Source: an uncultured Bacteroidales bacterium (GTDB lineage: Bacteria; Bacteroidota; Bacteroidia; Bacteroidales; WCHB1-69). Taken from it: a DNA stretch of 64,000 bases. The DNA lies in the NCBI GenBank assembly GCA_905233625.1, contig CAJOFJ010000004.1:1-64000 (forward strand), in the 5' to 3' direction. Made by a program: the position numbers and the translations under genes. The notes beneath the pieces are model-generated. The model saw nothing but the letters and a program-made list of their open reading frames with translations, had not been told where the DNA came from and made no database searches. Numbering within the stretch: position 1 is the first letter of the stretch; the number at the start of each line of letters is the position of its first letter. This document shows, piece after piece, positions 33,350 through 41,542 of the stretch.

Positions 33350-35494
33350 ATGCGTCCTGATTTCAGTAATGTAAACTTCAAACAAAAGAAGCAAAACGAG
33401 CAGAGTTTTGCCGAATGGGCCAAAGAAAACAACATCGACACCAGCTGGCTGACCACGGAACAGATTCCCGTCAAGCCAGTATATGGGAAAGAGGATTTGG
33501 AAGGCATGGAGCACCTCAACTATGCCGCCGGCATCGCCCCCTACCTCCGTGGACCTTACTCCACCATGTATGTAATGCGTCCATGGACGATCCGTCAATA
33601 CGCCGGATTCTCCACCGCTGAAGAAAGTAACGCTTTCTATCGCCGTAACATCGCCGCTGGCCAGAAAGGTCTGTCTGTGGCCTTCGACTTGGCCACCCAC
33701 CGTGGCTACGACGCCGACCACGAGCGTGTTATGGGCGACGTGGGTAAGGCTGGTGTGAGCATCTGCTCTGTCGAAGACATGAAAGTTCTGTTCGACCAGA
33801 TTCCTTTGAACAAAATGTCTGTTTCCATGACCATGAACGGTGCTGTTTTGCCAGTTTTGGCTTTCTACATCGTCGCCGCTTTGGAGCAAGGTGCCAAATA
33901 CGAAGAATTGCAAGGTACCATCCAGAACGACATTTTGAAAGAATTCATGGTTCGTAACACCTATATTTATCCGCCTGAACATTCGATGCGCATTATCGCC
34001 GATATTTTTGAGTTCACCTCACAAAATATGCCGAAATTCAACAGCATCTCAATTTCAGGCTATCACATGCAGGAAGCAGGTGCCACTTCCGACATTGAAA
34101 TGGCATACACCTTAGCCGACGGCTGGGATTACCTGCGTACCGGTGTCAAAGCCGGCTTGGACGTTGACGCTTTCGCACCGCGTCTGTCATTTTTCTGGTG
34201 CTCAGGCATGAACCACTTCATGGAAATTGCCAAGATGCGTGCCGCCCGTATGCTGTGGGCTAAGATCGTCAAGACCTTCAACCCGAAGAATGCCAAATCA
34301 TTGGCTTTGCGTACGCACACACAGACTTCAGGATGGAGCCTCACCGAGCAGGATCCGTTCAACAACGTGGCCCGTACTTGCATTGAAGCCATGGGCGCCG
34401 CATTAGGACACACCCAGTCACTACACACCAACGCTTTGGATGAAGCTATCGCATTGCCTACCGACTTCTCCGCACGTATTGCCCGTAACACCCAGATTTA
34501 TATCCAGGAAGAGACCAACGTTTGCCGTGTGGTTGACCCGTGGGCTGGTTCCTATTATGTGGAAACCCTCACCCACGCACTGGCACACCGTGCCTGGGGT
34601 CATATCCAGGAAGTGGAAGCCCTGGGTGGCATGGCCAAAGCCATTGAAACCGGTATTCCGAAGATGAGAATCGAGGAAGCCGCTGCCAGAAAGCAGGCCA
34701 AAATCGACTCAGGCATCGAATCTATCGTGGGTGTCAACAAATACCGTTTGGACAAGGAAGACCCGATTGAGACTTTGGAAGTGGACAACACCGCTGTGCG
34801 TGAAGCCCAGATCAAGCGTCTGGCCAAGCTGAGAGCCGAACGTAACAACGACGAGGTTCAGGCATGCTTGGAAGCCATTACCCGCTGCGCCGAGACCGGC
34901 GAGGGAAATCTGCTGGAATTATCAGTGGATGCCGCCAAAAAGCGCGCTTCTTTGGGTGAGATTTCCTACGCCATGGAAAAAGTTTTCGGAAGATATAAAG
35001 CAAAAATCAATTTAATTACAGGCGTGTACAGTTCAGAACAAAAAGAAAACAACAGCTTCAAGAAAGCTTGCGAGATGGCCGACGAATTTGCCAAGAAGGA
35101 AGGCCGTCGCCCGCGTATCATGGTTGCCAAAATGGGCCAGGACGGTCACGACCGTGGCGCCAAAGTGGTTTCCACCGGTTATGCCGATATCGGCTTCGAC
35201 GTGGACATGGGACCCTTGTTCCAGACTCCGGAAGAAGCTGCCAAACAGGCTGTTGAGAACGACGTTCACGTATTGGGCGTTTCCTCATTGGCTGCGGGTC
35301 ACAAGACCTTGGTTCCCCAAGTGATTGAAGAACTGAAAAAACTGGGCCGCGAGGACATCATCGTGGTCGTGGGTGGCGTTATCCCGCCACAGGACTACGA
35401 CTTCCTGTACAAAGCCGGTGCCGCCGCCATTTTCGGCCCGGGCTCTGTCATCAGCGATTGTGCCATCAAAATCCTGGAAATTCTGATGAATTAA
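33350..35494 (+). CDS. mutB: Methylmalonyl-CoA mutase large subunit
   Basis: This enzyme interconverts succinyl-CoA and methylmalonyl-CoA with adenosylcobalamin, the key step in propionate formation by anaerobic Bacteroidales. The 714-residue length is standard. The TIM-barrel half contains [25 protein letters not shown] and [17 protein letters not shown]. The C-terminal B12 domain has the base-off ligand motif [10 protein letters not shown] (near residue 596) and ends with [21 protein letters not shown] small subunit gene (mutA) usually precedes mutB in this group. Here hsdM does, so mutA is elsewhere or absent. It is followed after 4 bases by a FemAB-like gene. Confidence 0.96.
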   Translation: MRPDFSNVNFKQKKQNEQSFAEWAKENNIDTSWLTTEQIPVKPVYGKEDLEGMEHLNYAAGIAPYLRGPYSTMYVMRPWTIRQYAGFSTAEESNAFYRRNIAAGQKGLSVAFDLATHRGYDADHERVMGDVGKAGVSICSVEDMKVLFDQIPLNKMSVSMTMNGAVLPVLAFYIVAALEQGAKYEELQGTIQNDILKEFMVRNTYIYPPEHSMRIIADIFEFTSQNMPKFNSISISGYHMQEAGATSDIEMAYTLADGWDYLRTGVKAGLDVDAFAPRLSFFWCSGMNHFMEIAKMRAARMLWAKIVKTFNPKNAKSLALRTHTQTSGWSLTEQDPFNNVARTCIEAMGAALGHTQSLHTNALDEAIALPTDFSARIARNTQIYIQEETNVCRVVDPWAGSYYVETLTHALAHRAWGHIQEVEALGGMAKAIETGIPKMRIEEAAARKQAKIDSGIESIVGVNKYRLDKEDPIETLEVDNTAVREAQIKRLAKLRAERNNDEVQACLEAITRCAETGEGNLLELSVDAAKKRASLGEISYAMEKVFGRYKAKINLITGVYSSEQKENNSFKKACEMADEFAKKEGRRPRIMVAKMGQDGHDRGAKVVSTGYADIGFDVDMGPLFQTPEEAAKQAVENDVHVLGVSSLAAGHKTLVPQVIEELKKLGREDIIVVVGGVIPPQDYDFLYKAGAAAIFGPGSVISDCAIKILEILMN

Positions 35495-35498
35495 GCAG

Positions 35499-36431
35499 AT
35501 GATACGCTTTTTGGAGCATTCGGAAATCGACAAAGATAAGTGGAATAAGACTGCCACTGAGGCATTGAATCCCACTATTTTTGTCGATTTTGATTTTCTT
35601 TCCATCGGCTGCCCCAACTGGTGCGCCCTGGTGGAGGATGATTATCAAAGCATAATGCCTTTGCCGGTGCGCTCGAAACTGTCCATCAAGTACATCTTCA
35701 CCCCCTTCTTTTACAACCGGATGGGAATTTTCTCAAGAAAAGAAATCAGTCCCGGACTCGTCAAAGAATTCATCAATGCCATTCCGCGCAAATACAAGCA
35801 GATTGACCTTTTTCTCAACGAAAACAATCCCTGCGAACTTGTTGACACAAAGACTGTTACAATGATTTCACATCGCATGGGACTGAACCGCCCCTATGAA
35901 ACCATTTCACATCAATACTCGCAGAACACCATCCGTAATATCAAATCCGCACAGAAACAGGGACTTCAATACATTGAAAACGCCTCCATCAAGGAGATTA
36001 TCCGGCTTTTTCAGCAAAACAGGGGCAAACGTAAAGCGGTGCATTACAAAAAAAGAGACTATTATACCCTGATGAAAATGGCTCACCATGCCAATAATCA
36101 GGGTATTTTGGACACAGTTGGCGTGATAAGCGAAGGAAAAATGATTGCCGGTGCGCTGTTCCTGAAAGACTTTGACAAAAGCTGGTTCTGGTTTTCAGGA
36201 CGGGACAATGCACAGGCCGACAAGAAAGCCATGTTTTTCCTGATGAACGAATACGTCCGCCGTCATGCGGAACAGCAACACATTTTGGACTTCAACGGCT
36301 CGATGAACGAGAATGTGGCCAGGCTGTACAAAGGCTTCGGTGGAATTCCTTACACTTTCAACATGCTGCACTTCACCCGGGATTTTTACTTGGGAGGGCT
36401 GATCAGATTGTATAAGGCGATAAAAAGTTGA
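35499..36431 (+). CDS. FemAB/GNAT-fold protein of unknown substrate
   Basis: The protein has 310 residues and no signal peptide. The C-terminal half (residues about 130-290) has the look of an acetyltransferase-like FemAB domain: SQNTIRNIKSAQKQGL, then MIAGALFLKDFDKSWFWFSG and LDFNGSMNENVARLYKGFGG. Such proteins transfer amino-acyl or acyl groups, often in cell-wall or lipid modification. The N-terminal half is a divergent related fold. The ATG is 4 bases after mutB, so it is cotranscribed, but no pathway link to the mutase is evident. Assignment is at fold level only. Confidence 0.7.
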   Translation: MIRFLEHSEIDKDKWNKTATEALNPTIFVDFDFLSIGCPNWCALVEDDYQSIMPLPVRSKLSIKYIFTPFFYNRMGIFSRKEISPGLVKEFINAIPRKYKQIDLFLNENNPCELVDTKTVTMISHRMGLNRPYETISHQYSQNTIRNIKSAQKQGLQYIENASIKEIIRLFQQNRGKRKAVHYKKRDYYTLMKMAHHANNQGILDTVGVISEGKMIAGALFLKDFDKSWFWFSGRDNAQADKKAMFFLMNEYVRRHAEQQHILDFNGSMNENVARLYKGFGGIPYTFNMLHFTRDFYLGGLIRLYKAIKS

Positions 36432-36791
36432 AAACTGAAAATTGAAAACTGAAAGTTAGAAGTTAAGGATTAAAAGCTGTGGGCGATGCGATGGGCAATG
36501 AGCGATGAGCGATGAGCGATGAGCAATGAGCGATGGGCGATGGGCTGTGAGCTAAGAATTAAGAATTAAGAATTAAGAACTAAGAATTGAGAACTAAGGA
36601 TTGCGTGTTGAGAACATTTAAACTCCCCTCGAGCGTAGCGAGACTCCCCTTGAGCACGAAACACAAGACTCCCAATAACCATTAAACACTAAACTCTAAA
36701 CAATTCAACTCTATACTCTAAGCTCATACCCCACAGCTCACAGCTCATAGCTCAAAAACATTAAACCATAAACTCTAAACAATTCAACATT
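36432..36791. repeat. Mosaic of low-complexity intergenic repeats upstream of upp
   Basis: There is no gene in this 360-bp spacer. It is built of short repeated words: GAAAACTGAAAATTGAAAACTG; several GCGATGAG units (36490-36545); four AAGAATTAAG-type units (36553-36595); and TAAACTCTAAACAATTCAAC twice (about 36690 and 36770). TGTGAGCT on the left and AGCTCACA on the right can pair over about 190 bases. The same words occur at 5462-5544. No promoter box is distinguishable within it. Confidence 0.8.
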
Positions 36792-37454
36792 ATGAAACCC
36801 CTCAGAAACTTAGGATTAGAAAATTCCATTTTCAACCATTTCATTGCGGAAATTAGAAGCGAGAACGCTCAACAGGACAGTATGCGATTCAGAAGAAATC
36901 TGGAACGTTTAGGCGAGATTTTCGCTTACGAAATCAGCAAGCAGATGGACTACGAAAAGCGTGAAGTCCCTACTCCGCTTGGCATAGCCAATATGAATTT
37001 GCTCAAGGAGAAACCCGTTTTAGCCACGATTTTGCGGGCTGGACTCCCCTTCCATCAAGGATTACTCAACTACTTTGACGACTCTGAAAACGCCTTTATC
37101 TCGGCTTTCCGGAAACATTACCGCGACGGCTCCTTCGAAATCCAAGTAGATTACATGTCGGCTCCCAATTTGGAGGACCGTACATTGATTATCGCCGACT
37201 CGATGTTGGCGACAGGGCAATCCATGATTTTAGCCTATGAAGAACTCCTCAATAACGGCAACCCCAGGCACACGCACATTGTATGCGCCATCGCTTCCGC
37301 CCAGGGCATTGAGTATTTGCAGAAAAATCTCTCACCCCGTAAATGCACCATTTGGGTGGGGGCCGTGGATGACGAACTGACTGCCAATTCTTTTATCGTA
37401 CCTGGTTTGGGTGATGCCGGAGATTTGGCTTACGGCAAAAAATTGAACGATTAA
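36792..37454 (+). CDS. upp: Uracil phosphoribosyltransferase
   Basis: This enzyme salvages uracil with PRPP to give UMP. The 220-residue sequence contains ATILRAGLPFHQGLLNYF (the PRPP loop region of Upp), LIIADSMLATGQSMILAYEEL as the PRTase signature (usual form DPMLATGGS; here Asp-Ser-Met with Gln replacing a Gly), and a uracil-binding end PGLGDAGDLAYGKK. It stands alone after a repeat-rich spacer. The family normally has about 210 residues. The changed signature (ADSMLATGQS) is of the Bacteroidetes variant type and is not obviously disabling. Confidence 0.9.
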   Translation: MKPLRNLGLENSIFNHFIAEIRSENAQQDSMRFRRNLERLGEIFAYEISKQMDYEKREVPTPLGIANMNLLKEKPVLATILRAGLPFHQGLLNYFDDSENAFISAFRKHYRDGSFEIQVDYMSAPNLEDRTLIIADSMLATGQSMILAYEELLNNGNPRHTHIVCAIASAQGIEYLQKNLSPRKCTIWVGAVDDELTANSFIVPGLGDAGDLAYGKKLND

Positions 37455-37604
37455 CTTCCATTTTGACTCACATTTAGACGAATAAAAGAGAGAAAATCGC
37501 CTTGTCTTGATTCAATCAATAAAATTTAAATTACTGAATATCAGTTATTTATATTGATTTCGAAAAATTTTTCTGAAAATTATAGTATAGATTGATTTTT
37601 TTTG
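37455..37604. other. AT-rich spacer between upp and tRNA-Phe
   Basis: No gene or terminator-like hairpin is seen after upp. The stretch leads into the tRNA promoter. Confidence 0.5.
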
Positions 37605-37612
37605 TATTTTTG
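37605..37612 (+). promoter_or_regulatory. Putative -7 element of the tRNA-Phe gene
   Basis: TATTTTTG matches TAnnTTTG and lies 17 bases before the mature tRNA 5' end. Confidence 0.55.
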
Positions 37613-37629
37613 CAACTCCAAAAACAGCT

Positions 37630-37702
<73 letters not shown>

Positions 37703-37710
37703 CATTTTTT

Positions 37711-37745
37711 AACGTGTCAAATACCTGTTTGACACGTTTTTTTTT
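37711..37745 (+). terminator. Rho-independent terminator of tRNA-Phe
   Basis: AACGTGTCAAA and TTTGACACGTT form an 11-bp stem around a short loop, followed by a run of T. It lies 8 bases after the tRNA. Confidence 0.9.
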
Positions 37746-37795
37746 GCCCCATGTGAAGGTCCCTATATAGTTTTTTTCCAAAAGCGGCAGAGCAC

Positions 37796-37836
37796 ATTGA
37801 CATCCAGAGACGGGTCCATTGATATTTAGAGACGGT
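37796..37836. repeat. Two-copy direct repeat, period 22 bp
   Basis: CATTGACATCCAGAGACGG (37796-37814) and CATTGATATTTAGAGACGG (37818-37836) differ at 3 of 19 positions. It lies between the tRNA terminator and the next promoter. The origin is unclear; it may be a remnant of an insertion-sequence end or a binding site. Confidence 0.5.
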
Positions 37837-37872
37837 GCATGACCTGTCTTGCAAAAAAAGTTATATATATAC

Positions 37873-37902
37873 TTTGTATGTCAAGATTTTTGTGTAAATT
37901 TG
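37873..37902 (+). promoter_or_regulatory. Bacteroidetes-type promoter for the 38025 gene
   Basis: TTTG at 37873-37876 and TAAATTTG at 37895-37902 are 18 bp apart. The leader to the next ATG is about 115 bases, AT-rich, with no clear riboswitch. Confidence 0.6.
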
Positions 37903-38024
37903 CCGTTTGTAAAAAAAAATTACATATAAGTGTAACGTTTTGACGTTTTAAAGCGTCATTGATAATGAAAGGAAAACAAAAACAAAACATATAAATTTGA
38001 TAACATATTAAAAATTAGACAGAT

Positions 38025-38477
38025 ATGAAAAAACTGATTTTATTTGCAATGGCTTTATTTCTTCTATTTGGAGCCTATTCACAGCAAACAAAGAAAGAAA
38101 TCAAAGTTGATCCGCGTCTCACAGAGATATTGGGTGCTGACAAAGTCAACGATTTAAAGGCCAATAATCCGAAGCAATTACTGATTGAGCACATTAATTT
38201 GAACTACTATTGCTTTATTGCCTTGAAAATGTCAGAGGTAGAAGGCACTTTCATTATGAAAGATGATTTGAAAAACCATGTAAAAGATGGTAAAAGCTGT
38301 AATTACCAAGAAATTATCAACAGCGGAGCCATCAACAGATATGATTTCGACTTGGAGCAACATGCGATTTTGAACACCATCTACCCCTTGGGCAATACCG
38401 GGGCCTACATCATCGTGACCTCCAAACAACGGTTTGAAGAACAGAAACGAGCTTTGTTGTCTGAATACGGATTTTAA
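38025..38477 (+). CDS. Small secreted protein of unknown function
   Basis: The 150-residue product has a signal peptide (MKKLILFAMALFLLFGAYSQ) and a compact polar domain of about 130 residues with NYYCFIALKMSEVEG and NTIYPLGNTGAYIIVTSKQRFEEQK. There is no lipobox, so it is probably periplasmic or exported. I do not recognise a named family. It is the first gene after a promoter and sits 30 bases upstream of a T9SS surface protein, so the two are likely expressed together. Confidence 0.8.
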   Translation: MKKLILFAMALFLLFGAYSQQTKKEIKVDPRLTEILGADKVNDLKANNPKQLLIEHINLNYYCFIALKMSEVEGTFIMKDDLKNHVKDGKSCNYQEIINSGAINRYDFDLEQHAILNTIYPLGNTGAYIIVTSKQRFEEQKRALLSEYGF

Positions 38478-38507
38478 TCAAGGAAATAACAATAAAAACA
38501 TAGAACA

Positions 38508-41381
38508 ATGAAAAGAATTATCACCCTATTAGCCCTTATCGTATGTGGGCTTATCGGTACAATTTCTGCACAGACCGTGGTTACCATGGGCGGCACCACC
38601 ACCGATGTCACAGGTTGCGATTTCGTTATTTACGACCATGGTGGTCTCCAAGGAGATTATGGTCCCAACCGTAATGACTTGTTGACTATCCACTCCAATA
38701 ATCCCAACGCAGCTTGCGTACAGATATTTGTCATCACCTTGGATTTTGACATCCATCCCAGTGATACCCTGTACATCTACGATGGTCTTACCCCTGATGA
38801 CTCTCTGTTGATTGGGGCCATAAACAACGATGTCATGTATGGTGTTACCGCCACCAATGTCGCCTTTACCGCCACGGTAAACAATCCGTCAGGTGCCATT
38901 ACCCTGAGATTTGTTTCAGATGCGGATTCTGTTGGTTCTGGTTATGTTATCCACACAGGTTGTGTGGCGCCCTGCCAACGTGTTAGCTTAGAGATCGACT
39001 CCGTGCTGTCCTCCCATTATCCGCACTTGGCTGAAGACGGCTTCTATTATGTGGATTTATGTGAAAAAGACACCCTGCACATGGTGGTTCACGGAGTTTA
39101 TCAGGACAATGACTTCAGCTATCATCAGAGCGACGACAACACAACATTCTCTTGGGATTTGGGAATTGAAACCTTGGAAGGTGTAGGTATGACGACACTG
39201 GATTACTATTTTGAGACTGGCCGCGGCTATGATATTGCCATTTCCAATGAGGACAGTGCTGGATGTATCAACTATATGCCTACTATTTTCAGAATCAGGA
39301 CCTCGCAAAATCCTATTCGTAAAGTGTCACAACTGCCAGCGATGTGTACGGGAGACGAAATCACGATTTCCTCAACCTATTCTAATCTTTCCGTCATCCA
39401 GGTGGACTCTGTATTCAGTGAACAGCTGACCACCCTGAAAGTAACAGACACCATCTTCCTTCCCGACGGATTGGATTGCGGTAATGGTTGTGCTTATACA
39501 TCTTCTGTCACTTTCACAGCATTTGCCCCATCAGCTACCATACAGAGTGCCGATGACATTCTGTATGTGCGTGTGAAACTGGAACATTCATACATTGGCG
39601 ATATTTACATTGCACTGACCTGTCCTAATGGACAAAGTGTAAAGATCATGAATAAATACGGAACCAGCGGTTCCGCCAACTGCGCCAACCAGATTCCCAC
39701 ACCCTGGGGATGGCAAGTTTCCTCAGGCGTGTCTACCGGTGCCTATTTCGGAGATGCACATGATGGGGAACAAAGCGATGATGACTGTAATCCCAATGCA
39801 TCAGGCAATGTAATGGGAACCCCATGGAATTATTGTTGGTCTAACAACACCAACCCCCAATATGGTTACCAATATGCCAGTGGACAAGGCTACGTATATG
39901 AATCCGTCAATATCCATAATAACAAAGTTGATTCCACCAACACTATCAATATGACCCAAGTATATCATCCAGACCAATCTTTCTCCCAACTTATCGGCTG
40001 TCCGATGAACGGCACATGGTCCATCAAGGTTATTGACGGATGGAATGTCGATAACGGATGGCTCACTGAATGGGAAATGGCACTGGATCCCTCTTTGCTG
40101 CCGCAAGACTGGTCTTACTCCGTTCACCCCGACACCATGTGGGTAACTGGTCCTGGTGCAAACGGAGCCTACATTATCCCCGACAGCAGTGGATTTATCA
40201 ACTACACTGCCCATGTAATGGATGAATTCGGCTGTGTTTATGATACTTTATTAAATATTGAAGTAGTTGAAAGACCCCATCCCGACCTTGGTCCTGACAT
40301 TGCTATCTGCCACGGTACCCTCTATGAGTTGGATTCCCACTATGACGATCCCCAGAGCACAGTTTATTGGAACACTGGTGAACATACTCCCTCTATCTTC
40401 TTAACCTCCGCTGGTGATTACTCAGTTCGTGTATCCTATACTAATGCGGATGGACTTACTTGCGTGGGTAGCGACACGGTCAATATTTATGTTTCACCTA
40501 AACCCAAACCCGCTTTCACAGCTTCCGACACTTCTGGTTGTGCACCCTTATCCATCCATTTTAACAATACCAGCATTGCCAATGATACTATGGGCATGAA
40601 TTTCCGATGGATCATTTATGATGAATATAACAATATCGTACAAACTTCGGACAAAGCATATCCCGATTTACAGTTTGACAATCCGGGAGTTTATACGGTC
40701 AAATTAATTGTAACCACCGTAGAAGGTTGTACTGATTCCCTCACCAAAGACAATTACCTCACTATCAACTACCAGCCCACAGCAGAATTCGACGCTTTGC
40801 CAGAAGTTTCCTTGTGGTCTGAAACCGATGGTTCTATCTTCTTCAGCGTACAAGGCGACACCCTGAGTTTCGGAGAAGACATGAGCTTTATGTGGGACTT
40901 CGGTGATGGCAGTGTTGACTCCTCCAGTTATGCTCTTGAACATACCTATTCCAGCTGGGGAGACTATGACGTAACACTTTCCATGTTTACGCCTGAGGGC
41001 TGTAACAGCAGTATCACCCATACGGTAACCCTCGAAGCCGACCTCGTATTCCCCAATGTCATCACCCCCAATGGTGACGGAGTAAATGATGTGTTCGCCA
41101 TCGGCAACCTCAACACCTCCATGGATGAATATGACCCCGACAAGTACAGAAGTAACGAACTGACCATCTATGACCGCTGGGGTAAACAAGTGTATCATGC
41201 CCTCAATTACGACACTTTCATAGATATGACTGGTGAAAGAGGTAATGATATTATTGTCGGAGACCAAGTGTTTGATGCCACCAAAGTCACTGATGGAACC
41301 TATTTCTATACTTTCTATTACAAAGGAAAATTCAAAACTGTAAACTACCATGGCACCCTGCAAATTATCAGAGACCGGTAG
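38508..41381 (+). CDS. Surface protein with CUB-like, P-domain-like and PKD domains and a type B T9SS signal
   Basis: This 957-residue modular protein has a signal peptide (MKRIITLLALIVCGLIGTISAQ). Residues about 25-155 resemble a CUB domain (CDFVIYDHGG ... DTLYIYDG). Residues about 330-550 resemble a proprotein-convertase P domain (ILYVRVKLEHSYIGDIYIAL ... GTWSIKVIDGW ... LTEWEMAL). PKD-like domains follow (GCAPLSIHFNN and MWDFGDGS). The C-terminus is a type B (CHU_C-like) T9SS sorting domain starting VFPNVITPNGDGVNDVFAIG. It has no protease domain, so an adhesive or carbohydrate/protein-binding role is inferred. The next gene is a close paralogue. Confidence 0.88.
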   Translation: MKRIITLLALIVCGLIGTISAQTVVTMGGTTTDVTGCDFVIYDHGGLQGDYGPNRNDLLTIHSNNPNAACVQIFVITLDFDIHPSDTLYIYDGLTPDDSLLIGAINNDVMYGVTATNVAFTATVNNPSGAITLRFVSDADSVGSGYVIHTGCVAPCQRVSLEIDSVLSSHYPHLAEDGFYYVDLCEKDTLHMVVHGVYQDNDFSYHQSDDNTTFSWDLGIETLEGVGMTTLDYYFETGRGYDIAISNEDSAGCINYMPTIFRIRTSQNPIRKVSQLPAMCTGDEITISSTYSNLSVIQVDSVFSEQLTTLKVTDTIFLPDGLDCGNGCAYTSSVTFTAFAPSATIQSADDILYVRVKLEHSYIGDIYIALTCPNGQSVKIMNKYGTSGSANCANQIPTPWGWQVSSGVSTGAYFGDAHDGEQSDDDCNPNASGNVMGTPWNYCWSNNTNPQYGYQYASGQGYVYESVNIHNNKVDSTNTINMTQVYHPDQSFSQLIGCPMNGTWSIKVIDGWNVDNGWLTEWEMALDPSLLPQDWSYSVHPDTMWVTGPGANGAYIIPDSSGFINYTAHVMDEFGCVYDTLLNIEVVERPHPDLGPDIAICHGTLYELDSHYDDPQSTVYWNTGEHTPSIFLTSAGDYSVRVSYTNADGLTCVGSDTVNIYVSPKPKPAFTASDTSGCAPLSIHFNNTSIANDTMGMNFRWIIYDEYNNIVQTSDKAYPDLQFDNPGVYTVKLIVTTVEGCTDSLTKDNYLTINYQPTAEFDALPEVSLWSETDGSIFFSVQGDTLSFGEDMSFMWDFGDGSVDSSSYALEHTYSSWGDYDVTLSMFTPEGCNSSITHTVTLEADLVFPNVITPNGDGVNDVFAIGNLNTSMDEYDPDKYRSNELTIYDRWGKQVYHALNYDTFIDMTGERGNDIIVGDQVFDATKVTDGTYFYTFYYKGKFKTVNYHGTLQIIRDR

Positions 41382-41400
41382 TAACATAATGAAGAAAATA

Positions 41401-41434
41401 AAAAGGGGGTGTTTATCAAAACACCCTTTTTTTT
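41401..41434 (+). terminator. Rho-independent terminator between the two T9SS paralogues
   Basis: AAAAGGGGGTGTTT and AAAACACCCTTTT pair around a short loop, followed by T residues, 20 bases after the stop of the first paralogue. Confidence 0.85.
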
Positions 41435-41496
41435 AAAGTAATAAAGACCCAACATGTTTTTGGGGGAGAGGAATTCAAGCCATTACAAATATTTTG

Positions 41497-41504
41497 TATC
41501 TTTG
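41497..41504 (+). promoter_or_regulatory. Putative -7 element for the second T9SS paralogue
   Basis: TATCTTTG matches TAnnTTTG, 39 bases before the ATG at 41543. With the terminator upstream it gives this gene independent expression. Confidence 0.6.
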
Positions 41505-41542
41505 CATGATGGATATTTCAAACAAAAAAAGACTATGATAAG

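Noticed and set aside
37840-38024. Riboswitch in the leader of the 38025 gene
   Set aside because: The leader is AT-rich with no recognisable conserved riboswitch core; only the promoter boxes stand out.
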